Position numbers and translations under genes: made by a program. DNA of 10,957 nt from CAVPGH01 sp046726955 (GTDB lineage Bacteria; Acidobacteriota; Vicinamibacteria; Fen-336), in NCBI GenBank assembly GCA_046726955.1, contig JBKPBQ010000606.1:1-10957 (forward strand), read 5' to 3'. Positions 6,394 through 10,957 of this stretch are shown here, one piece after another (position 1 is the stretch's first letter; each line of letters opens with the position of its first letter). A model generated the notes under the pieces. That model was given only the letters and a program-made list of their open reading frames with translations, searched no databases and had not been told where the DNA came from.

Positions 6394-7731
6394 TCAGCTC
6401 GCCGCTTCGGGAGGGTGGTCGAGGATCAGCTCCCTCGCGGCGTCCCAATAGACTCGCTTGCCCGCCCAATACGACTGCGCGGCCATCGTGCAGGCCACGG
6501 AGTGCGCGAACCCGTCCTCGACGGTGGCCTCCGGCTGCCGGCGTGCACGGAGGCACTCGAGCCAGTTGGCCATGTGCCCGGTCGTGAGGTCGTCGATGCC
6601 CATCGGCGGAACGGCGGTCTGGCCGGGCAGGAGGACGTACTTCGCGGCCCGCTTATCGTCGATCGCGCTGTCGTCTTCGTGGTTGCCCTTCTCCTCGACG
6701 AGCTGGTACCGCGGGCTGCCCTCGCCTCCGGTGTTGACGAGCGTCGCCTTCTTCCCCATGTAGCGGGTGAACCCCGGCGCGTCGTTCCCGAAGCTCGTCG
6801 AGTAGCTCACCAGGAAGCCTTTCGGATACTCGAGCAGGGCGTGGAACGTGTCGGCGTTCTCGCGGCCGTCCTTCCAGGCGAAGACACCGCCGTGAGCCAC
6901 GACCGACTTCGGGTAGCGGTCGTCCATGAACCAGTGCACGAGGTCGATGCCGTGGCTCATCCACTGGTCGGGGATTCCGCTCGAGAACTCCCTGTACAGG
7001 CGGAACTCGAAGTAGAGCCGCGGGTCGAACGGGCGTTGCGGCTTCGTGAGCAGCCACTTCGCCCAGTCGGTGTCCTCCTCGCGGAGCTGCTGGACCTCGG
7101 GGCGTCCGCGCCACCTCGGCCCGTGGTAGTTCCACTCCACCTCGACCTTGCTGACGTCGCCGAGGGCGCCGCTTCGGACCAGCTCGCGTGCCGCCCTCGG
7201 ATAGGGCTCGCTCCGATGCTGGGTCCCGACCTGGACGATCCGCTTGCGCTCGAGGACGGCGGCTCGGGCCGCCTTCAGCTCGTCGAGCACGTTCCCCATG
7301 GGCTTCTCGACGTAGGCGTCCTTCCCCGCCTCCGCCGTCATCTTCAGGATGGGCGAGTGCGAGTGCTCGGGAGTGGAGATCAAGACCCCGTCCACGTCCC
7401 GGAGCGCCAGGAGGTCTTCGAGGTGCTGGAAGGAGCGCGGCGGCCGCCCGTAGATTCGGGCGTTGGCGCTGGCGGCCTTCTCGCGATTCACCTTCCAGAG
7501 GTCGCAGACCGCGGTCATCTCCACGTTGTGGCTCGATCGGAGGGCGCCGACGATGCCCACGAGGTCCGTGCCGCGACTCCCGATGCCGATGTGGCCGAGC
7601 GAGATGCGGTCGTTCGCACCGAGAATCCTCGCGTAGGAGACCGCCGTGGCCGCGAGCGCGGCGCCCCCGGCAGCCTTTCCGGTCGTGTCCAGGAACGTCC
7701 GGCGGTCGATCTTCTTTGCGGACAGCTTCAT
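6394..7731 (-). CDS. Gfo/Idh/MocA family oxidoreductase with Tat signal peptide
   Basis: A 445-residue NAD(P)-dependent sugar or polyol oxidoreductase, probably exported folded through the Tat pathway. The N-terminus has the twin-arginine motif DRRTFL (Arg10-Arg11) and a hydrophobic Ala/Gly-rich stretch at 20-38. The Rossmann fold follows with GIGSRG (49-54), 'STPEHSH' (119-125) and the family signature VEKP (141-144). The C-terminal domain has 'SHGIDLVHWF' (259-268), where Asp263 and His266 fit the usual catalytic positions. Length fits the exported subgroup common in Acidobacteria and Planctomycetes. GGAGG lies 7 bp before ATG 7731. It starts 34 bp after the glycosyltransferase stop, so it is probably in the same operon and could modify a sugar of an exported glycan; that link is inference. 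Substrate is unknown. Confidence 0.92.
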   Translation of the reverse strand: MKLSAKKIDRRTFLDTTGKAAGGAALAATAVSYARILGANDRISLGHIGIGSRGTDLVGIVGALRSSHNVEMTAVCDLWKVNREKAASANARIYGRPPRSFQHLEDLLALRDVDGVLISTPEHSHSPILKMTAEAGKDAYVEKPMGNVLDELKAARAAVLERKRIVQVGTQHRSEPYPRAARELVRSGALGDVSKVEVEWNYHGPRWRGRPEVQQLREEDTDWAKWLLTKPQRPFDPRLYFEFRLYREFSSGIPDQWMSHGIDLVHWFMDDRYPKSVVAHGGVFAWKDGRENADTFHALLEYPKGFLVSYSTSFGNDAPGFTRYMGKKATLVNTGGEGSPRYQLVEEKGNHEDDSAIDDKRAAKYVLLPGQTAVPPMGIDDLTTGHMANWLECLRARRQPEATVEDGFAHSVACTMAAQSYWAGKRVYWDAARELILDHPPEAAS

Positions 7732-7765
7732 GGCTAGGCCTCCGCTTGGAGTGTCGGAGACGATG

Positions 7766-9058
7766 CTACCGCGTCGAGCGGCTCCGCAGGTGCGCCGGCC
7801 AGGGACCGTGAGCAGGCGGCTCGAGCGCGCGCGTTCTCTCGAGCGCCCCCTCGTACGCGGCGCGCATCCGCTCGGGAGAGTGCTCGCGGCGGACGAACTC
7901 CGCGGCGGCAGTGCCGAGCGCGCTCCTCATGTCCGGCTTCTCCGCCAGCCGCAGGATGGCCCGCGTGACGTCGCCCTCCTCGTCCGTGAGGTCGGCGCGG
8001 ACGACCGCATCGGCGGGGACGTCTGCGAGGTGCTCGTGGTCCGACATCACGACCGGCCGGCCCTGGGCGAGCACGCGCAGGAGCGCGGCGGAGGTTTCGC
8101 GTGCCGTCGGATACCGAAGGTGGACGACGAGGTCCGCGGCCTCCATGTGGACCGCGAGCTCGCCTAACGGGACCCGCCCGGTGATCACCGTCCTCTCCCG
8201 CACGCCGAGACGGGCGAGGTGGCTCTCCAGCCGCTCGCGGTCGGGCACGGGGCCGACGAGGAGCAGGCGCGCTCCGGGAAGGGACACCGCGACGCGCGCC
8301 ACGGCGCGGGCGACGGTGTCCATCTGCTTCTCGCGGGTCAGGAGGCCGAAGCAGCCGACGACGAAATCGCCCGTGCCGAGGCCCAGCCGCGCTCGGAGCG
8401 CGGGTACGTCGGCGGCGCGGACGGCGACGCGCTCCGCGGCCATGGGGATCGTCACGACGGCGGCGCCCGGCACCTCCTCGCGAATCGCCTCGGCCATGTA
8501 GTCGTTGTGGACGGCCACGAGACGCGCGGCTTCGACGGGCAGGCGGAAGAGCGGGTACGCGTACGGGAGGAGCGCGCCGGTCGTGGCGAGCTGCGCCTCG
8601 GCGAGGCGGTCTCCCGCGGACGGATAGGAATACGCCACCTCGTCGCGATAGGCCTGGAGCGCGGGACCGGCCGCCGCGCGCAGAGCCGCGCTCGACGGAT
8701 TCCCGGTGTAGGCCCGGACCTCCGGCGACGCCAGGAAGTGGCGGGCGCGCGCGTGGTGCAGCACGAGGTCGTGCAGGACGAGGAGGCCGGGAACGCCGCG
8801 CATCGGCTCGTAGAGGAAGTCGTGCTCGGAGCCGTTGCCCATCTGGTAGACCGCCACGTCGTAGGGCCGCTCAAGGTGGCGCGGAACGAAGCCCTCGACG
8901 GAGCCCGCCACGACACCCGGTGGGAGGCTTTCGGCGCACGGCTGGGCATGGAAGACGTCGATCTCGTGCCGCGGAGCGAGGAGAGCCAGCACCTCCGCGC
9001 TGTAGTCTGCGATCCCCGTGGGCGCGGGGGGCAGAGGGCTCAGAAACGCCAGCCGCAT
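7766..9058 (-). CDS. Family 4-like glycosyltransferase (GT-B fold)
   Basis: A 430-residue cytoplasmic enzyme expected to add a sugar from a nucleotide-sugar donor during surface polysaccharide or glycolipid synthesis. The N-terminal half begins 'MRLAFLSPLPPAPTGIADYS', the usual first strand and glycine loop of this group, and has 'LLVLHDLVLHH' at 92-102. The C-terminal donor domain starts near 230 with 'VVGCFGLLTREKQMD' (233-247), then 'LLLVGP' (265-270), 'VVHLRYPTARETSAALLRVLAQGRP' around 311-335, where Glu321 stands at the usual phosphate/ribose-contact helix, and 'VVMSD' (336-340). ATG at 9058 is supported by GGGAG 8 bp upstream; the frame is open further upstream, but that part overlaps the methyltransferase gene and is a shadow. 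Donor and acceptor are not predictable. The neighbours (methyltransferase before, oxidoreductase after) fit a glycan locus. Confidence 0.92.
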   Translation of the reverse strand: MRLAFLSPLPPAPTGIADYSAEVLALLAPRHEIDVFHAQPCAESLPPGVVAGSVEGFVPRHLERPYDVAVYQMGNGSEHDFLYEPMRGVPGLLVLHDLVLHHARARHFLASPEVRAYTGNPSSAALRAAAGPALQAYRDEVAYSYPSAGDRLAEAQLATTGALLPYAYPLFRLPVEAARLVAVHNDYMAEAIREEVPGAAVVTIPMAAERVAVRAADVPALRARLGLGTGDFVVGCFGLLTREKQMDTVARAVARVAVSLPGARLLLVGPVPDRERLESHLARLGVRERTVITGRVPLGELAVHMEAADLVVHLRYPTARETSAALLRVLAQGRPVVMSDHEHLADVPADAVVRADLTDEEGDVTRAILRLAEKPDMRSALGTAAAEFVRREHSPERMRAAYEGALERTRALEPPAHGPWPAHLRSRSTR

Positions 9059-9225
9059 GCTAATGGCTCCCGACTGAAGTCGTGTGCCGGCAGGGCGCGC
9101 GGCACTCGCTCCGCGCGCTCCGGCCTGGGCGAGCCCGGCGCAAGCGCCGCGCTCGCCATCGGCATTCATCGTACAGTCGCGCGCTACCGCGAGGCGCGCG
9201 CGCCTTGAAACACACGACTTCCGGC
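9059..9225 (-). repeat. Intergenic region with tandem GC-rich hairpins between methyltransferase and glycosyltransferase
   Basis: This 167-bp gap holds no gene I can support. It contains two strong inverted repeats. The first is GCGCGCGG (9095-9102) against CCGCGCGC (9111-9118), 8 perfect pairs with an 8-base loop. The second is GGCGAGC (9128-9134) against GCTCGCC (9151-9157), with an inner stem CGGCGC/GCGCCG (9136-9141 and 9144-9149) interrupted by one mismatch. A third, weaker pair GCGCGC lies at 9179-9184 and 9194-9199. No T-run follows on either strand. On the leftward transcript they could slow or partly stop transcription, or protect the upstream mRNA end. Confidence 0.5.
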
Positions 9226-10518
9226 TTATCGCCTTGCGTAGAGCGCGTACTCGAGCGGCCCGTAGAGGAGCGCGTTCAACCGCTCCAGGTTCTCGTTGAG
9301 GACGGCTGCCGTCCGCTCGGGCAGGCCCTCCGCGGGCACGGGCTGGAGCCGCGCCGAGGCCTCGACCGGCGTGCGCATCTCGACACGCACGTCCGTGAAG
9401 CCGGCGGCGGCGGCGAGGAACGAGAGCGTGTCGGGGTGGAGCGGGCGCTCGTGCGTGAGGTCGCGGTTGAAGACCTCGAGCAGCCCGACCACCGACCGCG
9501 GGTTCACGGTCTCGAGGAGGAGCAGCCCGCCCGGGCGCAGCACGCGATGCGCCTCCGCGATCGTCGCCTGCAGAACCGGCGGCGGAAGATGCTCGGCGAC
9601 CTGGGCGGCGAAGACCCCGCCCAGCGCGCCCGCCTTCTCCGCGCGCAGGAAGTCCACGAGGTCGCCGGAGACGACCTCGAGCCCCTTCTCCCGGCACTCC
9701 CGCACGACGTTCGCGTTGCCCTCGACGCCGCGGGCGGCGACGCCGCGCTCCTTCAGCAGCTCCAAGAACTCGCCGCGCCCGCAGCCGAGGTCGACGACGG
9801 GAGCGAGGCTTTCGAAGAGCGCGACGTAGCCGCGCATCCGCTCTCGGATCTCGTCGCGGCTGCCCCGGTATCGGTTCTCGAAGGCGGTGTAGGCGGCGTC
9901 GTCCGCTGCGCGCACCGCGGCCTGGGCCACGGCCGGCGGAGGGACGGCGGCGGCGAGCGTGCCGCGCACGGCGCGCACCTCCTCGGACACGGTCTCCAGC
10001 CGGTCGCGGAGGGCGAGGAGCCCGGTGAACCGCCGGCCCAGCGACTCCAGCCGCCGGTCGAAGGCCTCGAGCACGAGCTCGCTGCGCGTCGTGGCGAGCG
10101 CCGTGGCCACGCGGTCCCGGGCGTCCACGAGCGGCTGCACGCGCTGCACGTACTTGACGATCGCGGAAGCGAGCTCGCGCAGCCGCGCGTGGAGCTTCTC
10201 AGTCTCGCCGATGTAGCCGTTCAGGATCTGCACGACGAGCGCATTCCACTCCGTCTGCCGCTCGAGCGCGGGCTGAACGGCGTCGTAGGCGCGGGTGCGG
10301 AAGGCGCCGGAAAGGCCGCCGCCCGGCGGCCGCCCTGGCGCGGCAAACGTCTCGTTCAGGCGCGCGAGGCGCGCCGGAAGCTCGGGAAGGGATTCGGCGG
10401 GAAGGGAGAACGCGGCGAGTCGATCGACGGCGGCGATGAGCTCCGCGTACGCGGTCTCTTCCGCATCGAGCTTCCGCCTCAGGGCTTCGAGGCCGGGAAG
10501 GTCGCGGTCGCTCTCCAA
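9226..10518 (-). CDS. Class I SAM-dependent methyltransferase with N-terminal helical/coiled-coil region
   Basis: A 430-residue protein. Residues 1-200 are mostly charged helix, likely coiled coil, without catalytic motifs. The linker 'FENRYRGSRDEIRERMRGY' (213-231) is typical of methyltransferases found in O-antigen and capsule loci. The Rossmann methyltransferase domain at about 235-385 has motif I DLGCGRGEF (243-251), a possible acidic SAM contact at Glu266, 'AAQVAEHLPP' (304-313), 'LRPGGLLLLETVNP' (327-340) and 'HPDTLSFLAAAAGF' (361-374). It probably methylates a sugar, possibly capping a glycan chain, with the coiled coil used for assembly; this role is inference from related families such as WbdD. 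The only start giving this frame is TTG at 10516-10518, 7 bp after the upstream stop and with no ribosome site, so translation is likely coupled to the upstream gene. Downstream lies the glycosyltransferase. Confidence 0.88.
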   Translation of the reverse strand: MESDRDLPGLEALRRKLDAEETAYAELIAAVDRLAAFSLPAESLPELPARLARLNETFAAPGRPPGGGLSGAFRTRAYDAVQPALERQTEWNALVVQILNGYIGETEKLHARLRELASAIVKYVQRVQPLVDARDRVATALATTRSELVLEAFDRRLESLGRRFTGLLALRDRLETVSEEVRAVRGTLAAAVPPPAVAQAAVRAADDAAYTAFENRYRGSRDEIRERMRGYVALFESLAPVVDLGCGRGEFLELLKERGVAARGVEGNANVVRECREKGLEVVSGDLVDFLRAEKAGALGGVFAAQVAEHLPPPVLQATIAEAHRVLRPGGLLLLETVNPRSVVGLLEVFNRDLTHERPLHPDTLSFLAAAAGFTDVRVEMRTPVEASARLQPVPAEGLPERTAAVLNENLERLNALLYGPLEYALYARR

Positions 10519-10525
10519 GAAGGCG

Positions 10526-10861
10526 CTACTTTGCGGCGGCGGCGGCCCGGCTCGCGAGGTAGGCGAGGACGATCTCGTCGAGCGACAGGTCCTCCATGAC
10601 CGTCTTGTCGCCGCCGGGGTCGAACTTGCCGCGCTTGATCTCGAGGATCATCCCCTTGTGCTGGTCCTCCATCAGCTTGGTGATGGCGGTCTCGTCGCGG
10701 TTCTTGATGAGGTCGGCGTAGGGGAGGCGGCGCGAGGCGAGGATCTCGCCGCCTTTGTAGATCAGGGTCTCGATGAGGGGATTGGCGTCGCCCTTGTCCT
10801 CGGTCTGGACGTGATAGACGAGGCCTCGATACTTGACATCGGTGTTAAACCCAGTGATCAC
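10526..10861 (-). CDS. Small conserved protein of unknown function ('GFNTDV...YHVQTED' family)
   Basis: A protein of 111 residues from GTG at 10859-10861, beginning VITGFNTDV, followed by 'LVYHVQTEDKG' (14-24), 'PLIETLIYKGGEILASRR' (28-45), 'MEDQHKGMILEIKRGKFD' (64-81) and an Ala-rich tail. I recognise the opening block as that of a conserved hypothetical family seen in Acidobacteria and some deltaproteobacteria; its function is not known to me. No signal peptide or membrane segment is visible. GTG is chosen because a good promoter ends 6 bp before it (leaderless start) and because the 17 codons between the ATG at 10912 and this GTG have far lower G/C at third positions than the rest. The ATG at 10912 (128 residues) remains possible. 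An apparent start at 10951 giving 'MCIRDR' is adapter-derived and false. It is the first gene of the right-hand minus-strand block, 7 bp before the methyltransferase. Confidence 0.75.
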   Translation of the reverse strand: MITGFNTDVKYRGLVYHVQTEDKGDANPLIETLIYKGGEILASRRLPYADLIKNRDETAITKLMEDQHKGMILEIKRGKFDPGGDKTVMEDLSLDEIVLAYLASRAAAAAK

Positions 10862-10867
10862 AACAGG

Positions 10868-10896
10868 ATTGTCGGGTCGCTCCCCAAGGCTGTCAA
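10868..10896 (-). promoter_or_regulatory. Sigma-70-like promoter for the right-hand minus-strand operon
   Basis: On the minus strand TTGACA (10891-10896, perfect match to the -35 consensus) is followed by a 17-bp spacer and GACAAT (10868-10873, 4 of 6 matches to TATAAT). Transcription would begin about 6-7 bp on, right at the GTG at 10861, implying a leaderless message. The local drop in G/C supports a non-coding stretch here. It would drive the small protein, the methyltransferase and probably the genes beyond. Confidence 0.55.
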
Positions 10897-10934
10897 GCGA
10901 GCTTTGTGGCATGATGCGCGGCCCGGAGGTGCCC

Positions 10935-10957
10935 CTGTCTCTTATACACATCTCCGA
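10935..10957 (+). other. Illumina Nextera transposase adapter at contig end (artefact)
   Basis: The window ends with CTGTCTCTTATACACATCT (10935-10953), the Tn5 mosaic end used in Nextera libraries, followed by CCGA, the first bases of the standard Nextera read-through adapter. It is untrimmed sequencing adapter, not genome. Reverse-strand translation of it gives the well-known false peptide 'MCIRDR'. True genomic sequence stops at or before 10934. Confidence 0.97.

Noticed and set aside
6415..7737. Plus-strand open frame of 440 codons
   Set aside because: Antisense shadow of the Gfo/Idh gene.
9059..9697. N-terminal extension of the glycosyltransferase frame
   Set aside because: It overlaps the methyltransferase gene, has no glycosyltransferase features, and the ATG at 9058 has a proper ribosome site and family-typical N-terminus.
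9082..10599. Plus-strand open frame of 505 codons
   Set aside because: Antisense shadow of the methyltransferase gene; composition follows the complementary codons.
10862..10951. Extended N-terminus of the small right-hand protein
   Set aside because: Bases from 10935 on are adapter. The part between 10861 and 10912 has low third-position G/C and contains the promoter, so it is probably not coding, though the ATG at 10912 cannot be excluded.
1..10957. CRISPR array, tRNA/rRNA, insertion sequence, phage or defence island
   Set aside because: No direct-repeat array, no RNA gene signatures, no transposase or integrase and no nuclease/toxin pairs were seen; the genes are ordinary chromosomal functions.

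Overview
This is a high-GC bacterial window with strong G/C bias at third codon positions. It holds ten protein-coding genes and no visible rRNA, tRNA, CRISPR array or insertion sequence. Gene content points to a Gram-negative soil or sediment bacterium, with Acidobacteriota the most likely guess: exported S9 and M28 peptidases, TonB, PilZ, a short FGE-fold protein and a small 'GFNTDV...YHVQTED' protein. The phylum is inference, not shown. The right end is a contig end, because the last 23 bases are Illumina Nextera adapter.

Left block, minus strand, transcribed from about 4390 down to 1 and running off the window: an exported M28 metallopeptidase (2681-4348), a zinc-type medium-chain alcohol dehydrogenase (1665-2621), and an exported S9 prolyl-oligopeptidase-type serine peptidase (1-1650) cut by the window edge just after its catalytic serine. 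The two peptidases would work outside the cytoplasm on peptides; the dehydrogenase between them is cytoplasmic and its substrate is unknown.

Middle block, plus strand: a short formylglycine-generating-enzyme-fold protein (4497-5225) without the catalytic cysteines of true FGE, overlapping by GTGA with a PilZ c-di-GMP-binding protein (5222-5584). A 148-bp, relatively AT-rich divergent control region (4349-4496) separates this pair from the peptidase block. It holds a perfect 13-bp palindrome and a second inverted repeat just upstream of the FGE-like gene.

Right block, minus strand, 10896 down to 5594: a promoter with a perfect TTGACA box, a small conserved protein of unknown function, a coiled-coil SAM methyltransferase of the surface-polysaccharide type, a family 4 glycosyltransferase, a Tat-signal Gfo/Idh/MocA oxidoreductase and a TonB energy transducer. 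The first four genes look like part of a cell-surface glycan locus. TonB follows after 101 bp and may be separate; it converges on PilZ with only 9 bp between the stops.

I found no clear new multi-gene system. The items most worth a second look are the cysteine-less FGE-fold/PilZ coupled pair, the apparently leaderless start of the small right-hand gene, the palindrome in the divergent region, and strong GC hairpins between the methyltransferase and the glycosyltransferase.
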